From NCBI GenBank assembly GCA_049518775.1, contig JBEKRL010000002.1:33492-97491 (forward strand): DNA of 64,000 bases, given 5' to 3'. Shown here piece after piece: positions 33,693 to 42,191 of this stretch. The notes beneath the pieces are model-generated. The model had not been told where the DNA came from. It made no database searches and worked only from the letters and a program-made list of their open reading frames with translations. The stretch is from Bog-877 sp049518775 (lineage in GTDB: Bacteria > Chloroflexota > Dormibacteria > Aeolococcales > Bog-877). A program made the position numbers and the translations under genes. Positions within the stretch are counted from its first letter, which is position 1. Every line of letters begins with the position of its first letter.

Positions 33693-36173
33693 CTAGGAGC
33701 CAGCCGCCGTGACCTCGGCCGGCGGGACCTCTTCGCCCGGGGCCGAAGCCGGCACCAGCTTCATGGAGAGGATGGGCACCCCGCTGCGCTTGGCCCACCC
33801 CCCCACCCGGGTCTCGTGGGAGAAGATCACCACCTGGGCGGTAGCGGAGAGCTCCTTGAGGGTGTCCAGCAGAGCGGTGCAGCGAGCGTCGTCGGAGCTG
33901 ACGGTCGGGTCGTCCAAGATGAGCGGGACCGATTCGCCGCTGGGCGAGAGAGCCTTGGCCAGCACCATCCGCAGGGCCACGTATATCTGCTCCCGGGTGC
34001 CCTGGGAGAGGTCCTGCACCGAGACCTGGGCCTCGCCCTCGCGAGCTGACACGTGCATCGAGAGGTCGGATGGGTCGACCCAGGCCTGCTGGTAGCGCTG
34101 GGCGGTGATCCCGGGCAGCCATCCCCGCAGCCCCTCGGCCAGCACCGGCGCCAGGTCGTTGTGGACAAGTCCCTGGGCCCGCTCCATCTCGGCGATGGCC
34201 AGCTTCACCGCCGCCTCCGCGGCGGTGAGTCGGGCAACCTCGCTGCGCAGCTCGGCCAGCTCCTCATCGAGTTTGGCCACGTCCCCAGCCTCCCGCAGCT
34301 GCTCCGCGAGCCGGCCCTGAAGCGGGAGCAGCTCCTGGCGGATCCGGTCGAGCTTGGCCCGAGCCTCGTCGTGCGCCAGCCGCAGCTGGGCAGACGAGAG
34401 GCCAGCGGCGAGCGGCTCGGCCGGGGTCGGTAGCGAGCCGAGCTCGGCCGAGAGCTCCTTGGCACGCTTGGCCAGGGCCTTGGGCTCCCGCCCCGCCAGC
34501 CGCTCTCCGCGGCGGGCCTCGAGCTCGTCACGGTGCTGCCTCGCGTCCTCCGCCGCGTCCAGCTGGTGGAGGCGAGCCGCGAGCTCGGCGGCGAGCTTGA
34601 CCGGGTCGCTCCCGTTGACCCCGACCCGCTTGGCCCGCACCAGCAACTCCTCCCGGAACCGCTGAGCGGTGGCGGCCCACGAGGCGCGCTGCTGGGCGGC
34701 CTCCTGGGCCGCCGGGAGTTGCTCCGCCAACTGCCGAAGGTGCGACGGATCCGCCTTCCCGATCCCCAGCTCGGTGAGCCGCTTGGTCGCCTGGGAGCGC
34801 TCGGTCTCAACCTTGTTTCGGGCCGCCACCGCCTTGCTCATCTGCGGGTCCCCGGCCCGCCGGGCCCGCTCCATCTCGCTGACCGAGCTAAAGCCGCCCA
34901 CAGCCAGCAGCAGACGGAGCCGCCGTTGCAGGGCCAGGAACCCGGTGGCGGTCAGAACCAAGAGAACCAGGCCGGCCACCACCAGCCCGATTCGCAACCC
35001 CCCGGTTGACAAGACGATGCCGCCCGCCACCAGCAACACGCCGGCGATCCCCCCCACCAGGGCCAGGACGTCGGCGAACCAGCGGTGGGTGGCAACCCGG
35101 CGGCGGTCGAGCAGCTCGAGACGGCTGGGGAGCTCCGCGGGGCCGGGTAGCTCCGGCAGCGGCTGCTCCAGCGCCGCGATCAGGAAGGCCAGCTCACTGG
35201 GGGCTGACTTCTGGGACAGCCGCTCCAGCTCCTCACCCGGCGGTCCCGGCTCCTTGGCCTTGGCATCGGCCTCCTGCCACTGCTGGGCCAGGCCGCGGGC
35301 ACCGGTGGCGGCATCCCGGAGGACGGTCGGTTCCTTGGGAAGCTTCAGCTCGGGGGTGGCCTCCAGCTCCTTGGAGAGCTCGGCGACGGCGGCCAGATCC
35401 TGGTTCAATTCGGCCAGCTCCGCCGTCTTCCAGGCCACCTCGGCGCTCTGGCTGGACTGCTCTGCCTCCGCCAGCTCCGAGCGTAGCCGGGCCTGGGTGG
35501 CCAGTTCATCAGACAGTTGTGAGTGAGCGGCCACCGCCGCCGACAGTCTGGCCGCGGTCTCGTCCAAGAGTTTGGACTGCTTGTCCAGCGGCTTGGTGGT
35601 CGTGCGGTCGCCTCGGATCTTGTCCTGGCGCCAGCGCTGGAGCAGCTCGATCGCCGACCTGGCCGTGCTGTCGCTGCCCGAGGTCGAGCTCGCCTTCTGG
35701 AGATCCTCCTGGAGAGAACTCCCAGTCAGGCTGAGGATCTGGTCCTGGCCCACCGTGGAGATGGCCAGGAAGGCCTCCCGGCTCATCCCCAGGGCCACCG
35801 AGACGTCCACGGTGCGCCCCCGACGGAACCTGTCGGTGACCTCGCCGCCCTTGATCAGGTCAAAGACCTGGCAGTTGTCAGGTTGGTCGAGATCGCGAAC
35901 GAAGCGGTACCGGCCGCCGTCCAGCTCGATCTCGGCCTCGACTGAAAACCGCTTGCCCTGCCAGGGACGGAAGTGACGCAGCACCTCCTCGGTCTCCTTG
36001 GGCATCCGCCCCCGGGCAGGCAGATCCACCCCGCAGAGGGCCACGCGGAGGGCGGTGTGAAGAGTGCTTTTGCCGGACTCGTTGGGACCACCCACCACGG
36101 TGAGCTGGGGGTCCAGATTGAAGCGCCCGCTCAGGCCACCGAAGCTCTGAAGCTTGACCGACAGAACCCTCAT
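33693..36173 (-). CDS. YhaN-like SMC/SbcC-type AAA ATPase with internal membrane segments
   Basis: 826 residues. The N-terminal ATPase half has VKLQSFGGLSGRF and Walker A GGPNESGKST (about residue 30), with the Q-loop in VGQDQILSLTG. A coiled-coil region rich in Glu/Ala/Leu follows, interrupted at about 380-430 by two hydrophobic helices (VLALVGGIAGVLLVAGGIVL and IGLVVAGLVLLVLTATGFL). More coiled coil and the C-terminal signature LSQGTREQIYVALRM and Walker B PLILDDPTVSSDD complete it. This is the YhaN architecture: an SbcC relative attached to the membrane. Its partner nuclease gene lies 31 nt upstream. Confidence 0.85.
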   Translation of the reverse strand: MRVLSVKLQSFGGLSGRFNLDPQLTVVGGPNESGKSTLHTALRVALCGVDLPARGRMPKETEEVLRHFRPWQGKRFSVEAEIELDGGRYRFVRDLDQPDNCQVFDLIKGGEVTDRFRRGRTVDVSVALGMSREAFLAISTVGQDQILSLTGSSLQEDLQKASSTSGSDSTARSAIELLQRWRQDKIRGDRTTTKPLDKQSKLLDETAARLSAAVAAHSQLSDELATQARLRSELAEAEQSSQSAEVAWKTAELAELNQDLAAVAELSKELEATPELKLPKEPTVLRDAATGARGLAQQWQEADAKAKEPGPPGEELERLSQKSAPSELAFLIAALEQPLPELPGPAELPSRLELLDRRRVATHRWFADVLALVGGIAGVLLVAGGIVLSTGGLRIGLVVAGLVLLVLTATGFLALQRRLRLLLAVGGFSSVSEMERARRAGDPQMSKAVAARNKVETERSQATKRLTELGIGKADPSHLRQLAEQLPAAQEAAQQRASWAATAQRFREELLVRAKRVGVNGSDPVKLAAELAARLHQLDAAEDARQHRDELEARRGERLAGREPKALAKRAKELSAELGSLPTPAEPLAAGLSSAQLRLAHDEARAKLDRIRQELLPLQGRLAEQLREAGDVAKLDEELAELRSEVARLTAAEAAVKLAIAEMERAQGLVHNDLAPVLAEGLRGWLPGITAQRYQQAWVDPSDLSMHVSAREGEAQVSVQDLSQGTREQIYVALRMVLAKALSPSGESVPLILDDPTVSSDDARCTALLDTLKELSATAQVVIFSHETRVGGWAKRSGVPILSMKLVPASAPGEEVPPAEVTAAGS

Positions 36174-36204
36174 CCGGGCTCGACCTCCCCGATCCTGGCT
36201 CGGC

Positions 36205-37296
36205 TCACAGAATTGCCGGCTCCTCGCCGCGCAGCGCTTCGAGTCCGGCCCGGAGTGCTGACTGGACCAACTCGGTGTCGAGGTCGCTCCGGGCCATCAG
36301 GCCACGAACGAACTCCCCGCGAATGTCTGGCGAATGGCTGAGCTCCTCCAGGTCGACCTCGGGGCGGGTAGCGAAGACCACCTCGACGCAGCGCCCGCCC
36401 TCGCGGAGGCGTTCGACCAGCTGGCTGGGGCCGATCCGGACCCCCAAGGCGAGCTCGCCAACCACCCGAACCCTGGCGCCGGTGTTGGGCCCGACCGGAA
36501 GCGCTTCTTTGGCACGTTCGACCACGGCTTCGGAGTGCTGGCAGCCGGTGACGTCGACCTCGACCTCACTGAGGGTGAAGGTACCGACCGGGTGGATCTT
36601 CACGACCGGGGGCTCGGAGGAGAAATCGACCTCAGCGGCGCCCCGCTCCCCCAGCTCGCCGAAGGTGAGCGGTTCCGGATTGCCCGGATAGACCATCCTG
36701 GCGGTCACCCGCGGAGTGTGGAAGTGGCCGACCAGGCCGAAGCGGAAGCCGGCCTGCGCAATCTCGGGCTCGCCGAAGGGAGCGTGGTCCTCCTTGCCCT
36801 CTCCCTGGACCGGGAGCTGGCCGCGCTCCGAACCGTGGAAGAGGGCGACCGCCGGCTGACCTTCGGGGACCGTGAAGCCCTCCAGAAGGTCGGAGGTGCC
36901 CTTGGGCTTGGTGTGGGCGATGCCGAAGATGCGGAAGCCATCCAGCTCAAAGGGCGCAAACTCGCCGGTGGAGAAGACGTGGACGTTGGCGGGCCACTCC
37001 TGGACGGCGTAGAGCGACCCCGGGTGCCAGTAGTCGTGGTTACCGGGGGAGATCAGCACCGGGAAGGGGAGCCGCCCCAGCTGCTCCGCCAGGAAGCGGG
37101 CGGTGTCCTGGCCGGCGTAGCGGTCCTCGTAGAGATCGCCAGCGATGGTCAGGGCATCAACCTTGAGCTCGACCGCCAGCCCCACCAGCTTCTGGAAGGT
37201 CTGCCGCAAGGCCACCCGCCGCTGGACGGATGCCTCCGGCCCCAGACCCCGAAACGCGGTGTCCAGGTGCACATCGGCGCAATGCAGCAGACGCAT
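36205..37296 (-). CDS. Metallophosphoesterase, YhaO/SbcD-like nuclease
   Basis: 363 residues. Metal-binding motifs: LLHCADVHLD, IAGDLYEDR, SPGNHDYWHP, and VGHFHTPR with the preceding LFHGSE. Same order as SbcD/YhaO/Mre11 exonucleases. The C-terminal part (about 240-363) is a cap and ATPase-docking region. Paired with the YhaN-like ATPase downstream, it probably forms a DNA-end processing or repair complex at the membrane. The ATG lies 7 nt after a CATATT box, another probably leaderless gene, with no Shine-Dalgarno. Confidence 0.9.
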   Translation of the reverse strand: MRLLHCADVHLDTAFRGLGPEASVQRRVALRQTFQKLVGLAVELKVDALTIAGDLYEDRYAGQDTARFLAEQLGRLPFPVLISPGNHDYWHPGSLYAVQEWPANVHVFSTGEFAPFELDGFRIFGIAHTKPKGTSDLLEGFTVPEGQPAVALFHGSERGQLPVQGEGKEDHAPFGEPEIAQAGFRFGLVGHFHTPRVTARMVYPGNPEPLTFGELGERGAAEVDFSSEPPVVKIHPVGTFTLSEVEVDVTGCQHSEAVVERAKEALPVGPNTGARVRVVGELALGVRIGPSQLVERLREGGRCVEVVFATRPEVDLEELSHSPDIRGEFVRGLMARSDLDTELVQSALRAGLEALRGEEPAIL

Positions 37297-37303
37297 CAGG
37301 TGA

Positions 37304-37363
37304 AATATGCACTACTGGGGCACCCCAGGGGAATGCCAGTCGAGCCTCCGAGGCCCGTACACT
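37304..37363. promoter_or_regulatory. Divergent promoters of the nuclease and a small protein gene
   Basis: On the minus strand CATATT (37309-37304) stands 7 nt before the nuclease ATG. On the plus strand TACACT (37358-37363) stands 7 nt before the GTG at 37371. Both spacings predict leaderless transcripts. Confidence 0.45.
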
Positions 37364-37370
37364 CCCGCTT

Positions 37371-37595
37371 GTGCCTCCGATTCTTCCTCCCGGACCGGTT
37401 GGCCAGGCCCAGCGGGTGGTCCTGCGCAAGGTCAACCACCATGCCCCCAAGTTCCTCAACCACCTGGTGCGCTCCCGTCTGATCGGCCACCAGGTGGAGA
37501 CGGGACAGCAGATCCTGGTCTTCCAGGTCGCCTTCACCGTCCCCGCTGGACTGGTCGAGGTGACCGACAGCACCACCATCGAGTTCATCGACTGA
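37371..37595 (+). CDS. Small hypothetical protein (74 residues)
   Basis: Starts with a Pro-rich segment (PPILPPGPVG). It continues with the protein-like sequence QRVVLRKVNHHAPKFLNHLV and RSRLIGHQVETGQQILVFQV, ending VEVTDSTTIEFID. The alternation of Val/Leu with polar residues suggests a small beta-rich domain. No family recognised. The GTG start is supported by the TACACT box 7 nt upstream. Confidence 0.5.
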   Translation: MPPILPPGPVGQAQRVVLRKVNHHAPKFLNHLVRSRLIGHQVETGQQILVFQVAFTVPAGLVEVTDSTTIEFID

Positions 37596-38030
37596 GGCTC
37601 TGACCGGAGCAGCCCGGCCGGAGACGGGGTGGAGAGGCCGCTCCGCCGCCACGGCCGCAGAGCCGGGCCGGCTCTAGCGCTTCGGTGGGGTGGCGCGGGT
37701 CCAGGTCGTGGTCAGCTCCGACAGCGGCGGCTGGCGGCCAGCCGGCTGCAGCGCTCGACGCGGCCAGGGAGGCTCAGGACCCGGTCTTGTAGCTCGCCCG
37801 GAGCCTGCTCCGTCGGGAGTCCCTCGCCGGCGGGGGCTCCTCTCCTGTTCTTGGAGGGGCCAGCGCAGCCGGACGCAGGCGGCGGTCAGCGGCAACGCGA
37901 CGGCGGGGCAGCCCAGCCGCGTCTCCACGATGACATCGACCTCCGTGAGCAGCTCATGAGCCGAGACCGCTTCCTGTCGAAGGCGGTCGGGACCGCGGCT
38001 CCCCCTTGGCAAGCTGCCGGACGGGTTGGG
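37596..38030. other. Intergenic region with a doubtful minus-strand reading frame
   Basis: About 435 bp. A minus-strand frame from 38012 (TTG) to 37674 would give 112 residues including TEVDVIVETRLGCPAVALPL, which looks locally protein-like, but the rest is Arg/Pro-rich and there is no ribosome site. It may be a decayed gene or non-coding. No RNA gene recognised. Confidence 0.3.
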
Positions 38031-38813
38031 TCAGTGGCCCGGGGCGGAGTTCCGGTCGATTCGGTAGACGATCACCCCGGCCAGGACCATCGCGATGCCC
38101 ATCACCAGCAGCAGGCTGCTGAGTGTCCCGGGAAGGCCGGCACCGGTCGTCGGGGTGCTGGCGCCCAAGACACCACCAGCGGGGCCGGTGCTCGCTCCGA
38201 GCACGCCTCCGGCGGTGGCGCCCGTGAAAGTGGCGACTAGGGTGATGGTGGCTCCGGATCCCTCATAGGGGTTGGTGGCCGCCAGGGGAAACGACCAGTC
38301 GATCACGAAGTTGTCGGAGAAGGTCGTGTTCTGGACCGAGGTGGCCACGATCTGGGAGCTGGAGGAGCTCACACAGTAGGCGGCGTTGGGGTAGGAGGCC
38401 AGCACAGTCTTGGTCGAGTCGGTGTAGCAGGAGATCGGACCGAGGGCAAACGTCTGCCCCGTGGTCGTGTCGGTCACGGTCACCTGGAGTCCATCGGCCT
38501 GACCGTCCAGAAGTGCCTCCGTCCCAGTCCCGCTGCCGCTCGCACGACCAGCGGAACTGGAGGTCGTCCCAATGACTAGGGTCACGTCCACCGGGCCGCT
38601 GTAGCTTGGGGAAGTGGTGTCGCTGATGATCCCGGAGCAGCTCCCCGAGTCACCCGGCACCAGCGTCGTCGAGATTCCGCAGGCCCCCAGCACCGCCGCC
38701 GAAGCTGGGACCAACCCTGCAACACCGACCACGATCCCGGCAGCCCCAGTGAGGAGACCGGCCACGACCAGGCGTGACCACAACCGCCGGGGTCGCAGGC
38801 GCAGGAATCTCAC
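38031..38813 (-). CDS. Secreted surface protein with anchor-like C-terminus
   Basis: About 260 residues from GTG 38813, which has GGAGG 7 nt upstream. Signal peptide: RPRRLWSRLVVAGLLTG... ending near VPASA. The mature part is rich in Ser/Thr/Gly with few charges (TTSPSYSGPVDVTLV, GRASGSGTGTEALL) and has four or so Cys. Near the C-terminus is a repeat (GGVLGAST twice), then PTTGAGLPG, a hydrophobic helix (LLLVMGIAMVLAGVIVY) and RIDRNSAPGH. This resembles a sortase sorting signal with a degenerate LPxTG (TPTTG). Last gene of the TasA/SipW island. Confidence 0.7.
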   Translation of the reverse strand: MRFLRLRPRRLWSRLVVAGLLTGAAGIVVGVAGLVPASAAVLGACGISTTLVPGDSGSCSGIISDTTSPSYSGPVDVTLVIGTTSSSAGRASGSGTGTEALLDGQADGLQVTVTDTTTGQTFALGPISCYTDSTKTVLASYPNAAYCVSSSSSQIVATSVQNTTFSDNFVIDWSFPLAATNPYEGSGATITLVATFTGATAGGVLGASTGPAGGVLGASTPTTGAGLPGTLSSLLLVMGIAMVLAGVIVYRIDRNSAPGH

Positions 38814-39090
38814 CACCCCGCCTCCGGGCCGGAAGTCAGCGCGAGCGGCCGGTACTGGACCTGCGTCTCGCTTCGGTATTTCTTCTCCCACTGGACTGCC
38901 TCCCCAGTGACTGTCACCGACCCTCCTGAACAGGAGAGGTCTCGCGTGATTTCAAATGAGTGGGTCGCTGCTGGAGACCCTGGCTCGGCTTCGGCGATGA
39001 GATCGGCCATCTCAGCAGCAGACCTTGACCATCGGTGCGCCCTGATGGTCGTGAGCACCAGGTTGGATTCGGCACATTTTGGTATAGACC

Positions 39091-39318
39091 TCAGGAGCTC
39101 GGAGTCGCGGTGGGGCTCGGGGTCACAGTGGGACTCGGGGTCACAGTCGGACTCGGGGTCGCAGTCGGACTCGGGGTCGCCGTGGGACTCGGGGAATCAG
39201 CCGTGATCGTCTGGCCGCTAGTAGTCGTGGTGGTGAAGGTGCCCGCTGCGCCAGTCCCGATCAGGGCGATGCTCGCAACGGCGACTGCAACCAGGACCGC
39301 AAAGGTCCGAAGTTTCAT
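39091..39318 (-). CDS. Short TasA-like secreted peptide with Ser-Pro-Thr repeat tail
   Basis: 75 residues. The first 30 match the SipW-dependent signal peptides of the two larger paralogues (MKLRTFAVLV..., LIGTGAAGTF, TTTTTSGQTITA). The globular part is missing; instead comes a run of PSPTxT repeats encoded by five 18-bp DNA repeats, then a stop. It may be a truncated paralogue whose repeat expanded, or a genuine small spacer-like surface peptide. AGGAGG/GGGAG lies upstream of the ATG. Confidence 0.6.
   Translation of the reverse strand: MKLRTFAVLVAVAVASIALIGTGAAGTFTTTTTSGQTITADSPSPTATPSPTATPSPTVTPSPTVTPSPTATPSS
39101..39190. repeat. Five tandem 18-bp repeats
   Basis: Units begin at 39101, 39119, 39137, 39155 and 39173. 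The consensus is GGGGTCRCAGTSGGACTC on the plus strand, which reads as PSPTxT on the minus strand. Copies differ at a few positions. Such repeats change number by replication slippage. Confidence 0.85.
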
Positions 39319-39538
39319 CTTGCTCCCCCTCCTACGACGCCCCTGATTTGCGGAAGTTGCAGGCCATGGGCGCGGTCAGGAACTGGAGCGGGAGCAGCAT
39401 CGTGAGGGGATGGATGCCTAGCCCAATATCGGCGGCCGGCCGGCAAGAGTCCCCGCCCGGCCGTCGAGACGGCACTGGTAGGAGAGCCCCAACTGAGTCG
39501 AGCCTTGGCAGCCGTCGGCAGATCGGGCAGGATCAAGG

Positions 39539-40153
39539 TCATGGCTCCGGGGTACGCCACGGAGGGGCCTGCGCTTGGGGTGCTGGCTCGCGACGGTCCC
39601 AACTCAGCACCGTGCCCCCCACGACCAGCAGCAAGATGACGCCAGCCACGATCAAGTCCAGCCCATGATTGGTGTCTTGCCCTGGGTAGCCCAGGAGAGG
39701 AAGGGTGTACTGCACCACGTAAACGTCCCTGCCACTCACCTTCAACGTCCAAGGGTCAGCGACCGTGTTCGCATCACCCTGGGTCTTGATGATCGTCTGC
39801 CCCGACTTGTCCACCTTGAGGTAGATGACGCGGTGCACCATCTCCACGTCACGCTGGTACGGATTTGTAAAGATGATCACGTCACGGACGGCGAGCTGAC
39901 TCACGGGAACCCGCTCAGAGACGGCCACCCCGCCAACCGGGAGTCCGGGTCGCATGCTGCCCGACAGGATCGGCGTCACCATCCAGTTCCCACTGTGCAC
40001 CGAAAACACCGCGAACCCCAGTGCACCAAGGACCACCACGACGAGCACTGACCAGATTCCGGTCCGGACACGCCGTGCGACCGTGGCCCTCCGCGGGCGT
40101 CCACGACTCCCGCGCTTTGGGGCGGGGTTCTCACCCTCGGGGATCGTCGCCAT
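39539..40153 (-). CDS. sipW: SipW-type (ER-type) signal peptidase I
   Basis: 204 residues. An N-terminal basic region (RGRPRRATVARR), then TM1 (SVLVVVVLGALGFAVFSV). Catalytic Ser in PILSGSMRPGLPVGG. The ER-type His (instead of the bacterial Lys) is in EMVHRVIYL, and the KTQGDANTVADPWTL acidic box follows. A second TM (GLDLIVAGVILLLVVGGTVL) sits at the C-terminus. SipW of B. subtilis is dedicated to TasA and TapA; here two TasA-like genes lie immediately upstream in the same orientation, so it should process them. Confidence 0.9.
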   Translation of the reverse strand: MATIPEGENPAPKRGSRGRPRRATVARRVRTGIWSVLVVVVLGALGFAVFSVHSGNWMVTPILSGSMRPGLPVGGVAVSERVPVSQLAVRDVIIFTNPYQRDVEMVHRVIYLKVDKSGQTIIKTQGDANTVADPWTLKVSGRDVYVVQYTLPLLGYPGQDTNHGLDLIVAGVILLLVVGGTVLSWDRREPAPQAQAPPWRTPEP

Positions 40154-40414
40154 GGTCCTATTGTCTGCCTCTCCGTAACGCGGCTGATCGGAGACCAGGA
40201 AGAGCCAATCCGGTCGCCTTCAAAAAGACTCGGTCAAGTCGCAGGCCCACGCCCATCCTGAGTGTAGAACCCATTGAGACGTTCCCCCCCGGGACAGAAT
40301 GTTGCCAAGCTCCACTTCCTACCGCGGTCAGATGAATGGGATTCAGGTCAGCCCCCCGCCCCAATGGAGAAGCGGCGGCGGGCGACCACGAGGGCCGCGC
40401 CGCCGCCGAGGCGC

Positions 40415-41062
40415 TTAGCTTGAGTAGGTCAGCGTCACGTTCACCGTGTCAACGCCGTTCTCAGCGTCAGTGCCGAGTTCAGGGGCGTTGCTAATGACGT
40501 CTGTTGGAGGTGAGCCTGCCTGCACGGGGAAGTGCACAGCGGGATAGATGTAGCCCGACAGGTTGCCGCACCCAGTGTCCTCGTTCCCCGCGTAGAACAC
40601 AACAGTGTAGGTGTCAGTCGCGGTCGGTGCGATCGAACCACCGACGGGCATGTTGCCTAGCCCCTCGTCCGCTGACATGAGGCCATTGAATACAACGGTG
40701 CCGTCGCTGTAGAAGCACATTGACATTTCGCTGGCCAACGCGCTGCCCGGCGTGTTGCCGGAGATGTCCTTCACCTGGAGGTTAATCTCGTTCGCTGTGA
40801 CCGTACCGTTGTTGGTGATGGTGATGAGTTGGGGCGTACTGATGAACGACGATCCGACCGGTCCGATGTTCGGGAGGGTCAGGTCGGTCGTGTTTTGGCC
40901 ACCGCTTGCGTTCGGTGAAGAGAGGACCACGCTGAGATTCCCAGCCGTGATCGTTTGGCTGCTTGTGGTTTGGGTGGTCCATTGCGCCGCTGCGCCAGCC
41001 CCGATCAGGGCGAGAGCCGCAACGCAGAGCCCCCCAAGTATCGCCATTGTCCGTAGTTTCAT
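40415..41062 (-). CDS. TasA/CalY (camelysin)-like secreted protein, copy B
   Basis: 215 residues. A SipW-dependent type signal peptide: MKLRTMAILGGLCVAALALIGAGAAAQWTT. The mature part follows the TasA/camelysin pattern: SSQTITAGNLSVVLSS, LTLPNIGPVGSSFISTPQLI, TITNNGTVTANEINLQV, and DTYTVVFYAGNEDTGCG near residue 145. It is acidic, with two or three Cys and no anchor. TasA proteins form extracellular fibres in biofilm matrix. About 60% of residues around the signal and the TNNGTVTA block match copy A. AAGGAAGGGACTAG precedes the ATG. Confidence 0.85.
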   Translation of the reverse strand: MKLRTMAILGGLCVAALALIGAGAAAQWTTQTTSSQTITAGNLSVVLSSPNASGGQNTTDLTLPNIGPVGSSFISTPQLITITNNGTVTANEINLQVKDISGNTPGSALASEMSMCFYSDGTVVFNGLMSADEGLGNMPVGGSIAPTATDTYTVVFYAGNEDTGCGNLSGYIYPAVHFPVQAGSPPTDVISNAPELGTDAENGVDTVNVTLTYSS

Positions 41063-41083
41063 CTAGTCCCTTCCTTCTTTGAT

Positions 41084-41099
41084 GCCTCTGGTTCGAGGC
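41084..41099 (-). promoter_or_regulatory. Leader hairpin of TasA-like copy B
   Basis: Minus strand: stem GCCTC/GAGGC with loop GAACCA, 21 nt before the ATG. The same loop and position occur before copy A, with a compensated base pair in the stem. Confidence 0.5.
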
Positions 41100-41162
41100 T
41101 GCTAGAGATAGAGACGGTGCGCGGCCACGAGGGCCGGACCGCTACATAGGCGTGTTCCATGG

Positions 41163-41807
41163 CTAGCCTGAGTACTCCACGGTGATGAACGGAGTGTCAC
41201 TGCCGTTCTCAGCCGCGGTGAGCAGTTCTGGCGCAGTGCTAGTGCTGCCTGCCACCAATGGCGTACCGGTACCATACTGCCAGCCCGAATAGCTGCCGCA
41301 GCCTGTGACCTGGTCCGCCCCGGCGTAGAACACAGCCGTGTAGTTGTCGGTACCCAGCGGCGCGAGCGTGGTGGGGTAGAGCCCGATGCTGCCCTCGGCT
41401 CCTGACAAGGGACCGTTGTACACAACCCAGCTCTGGCTGTACAGGCACATGTACACTTCGCTGGCCAACGCGGGTCCAGCAGGAGCTGTGCCAGGGGTAT
41501 CACCCACCGTGAGCGTGATCTCGGTCGCTGTGACCGTGCCGTTGTTGGTGATGGCGATGAGTTGGGGCGTGCTGGCGAACGAAGATCCGACCAGTCCGAC
41601 CGCCGGCAATGCAAGGCTGGTGCAGCTACCGTAGGCATCGGTTGCCGTGCAGCTGCCGGGGCCTGACAACCCCACGCTGAGATAGCCAGATGCTATCTGC
41701 TGACTGCTGGTAGTTGTGGTGGTCCATTGCGCCGCTGCGCCAGCCCCGATCAAGGCTAGGGCGGCAACGCAGAGCCCACCAAGGATCGCCATTGTCCGTA
41801 GTTTCAT
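41163..41807 (-). CDS. TasA/CalY (camelysin)-like secreted protein, copy A
   Basis: 214 residues. The signal peptide is nearly identical to that of copy B (first 28 residues the same). The mature part: SSQQIASGYLSVGLSGPGSC, LALPAVGLVGSSFASTPQLI, AITNNGTVTATEITLTVGD, then DNYTAVFYAGADQVTGCGS, ending in ENGSDTPFITVEYSG. It has four Cys, perhaps two disulfides. No membrane anchor, so it is secreted or polymerised outside. GAGGA precedes the ATG. First gene of the island. Confidence 0.85.
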   Translation of the reverse strand: MKLRTMAILGGLCVAALALIGAGAAAQWTTTTTSSQQIASGYLSVGLSGPGSCTATDAYGSCTSLALPAVGLVGSSFASTPQLIAITNNGTVTATEITLTVGDTPGTAPAGPALASEVYMCLYSQSWVVYNGPLSGAEGSIGLYPTTLAPLGTDNYTAVFYAGADQVTGCGSYSGWQYGTGTPLVAGSTSTAPELLTAAENGSDTPFITVEYSG

Positions 41808-41825
41808 CTAGTCCTCAATCTATGA

Positions 41826-41843
41826 GGCCCCTGGTTCGGGGCC
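41826..41843 (-). promoter_or_regulatory. Leader hairpin of TasA-like copy A
   Basis: Minus strand: perfect 6-bp stem GGCCCC/GGGGCC with loop GAACCA, ending 18 nt before the ATG. No U-tract, so a regulatory or mRNA-stabilising role is likelier than termination. Confidence 0.5.
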
Positions 41844-42191
41844 GCTGCAGATAACGAACCCAGTCGCTGCTCATGCTGCGGGGTTCCGCTGTGATCGAGG
41901 ACTCAGCCCGATTGGGCCTCAGTCACGGTTTTCGCCTCACGGGTGGGTACGACTGCGGGCTCGTTGTCGTTGAGCACCGCCGGTCGCTCCGCTACAAATC
42001 CAGACGCACCCTCCTCCCAACAAACGCTGGCTCACAGGGTTGGGTGGACCACTCCCCAGATCTTTGCTCTCTCTGGCCTACCCAGCCCTACGCCGACTGT
42101 GTTCCACTCAAGAAACACGTACTCCGAGTGGCAATCGGTTGCCAGCCCCTCCTTTCCAGATTGACGAGACTGTAGCACGTTTGACGGGCTG

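Noticed and set aside
39101..39190. CRISPR array
   Set aside because: The 18-bp units are directly adjacent without spacers and encode an in-frame Pro-Ser-Thr repeat.
41873..42175. 100-codon plus-strand frame upstream of the TasA island
   Set aside because: No protein-like pattern and it lies where the TasA operon promoter should be.
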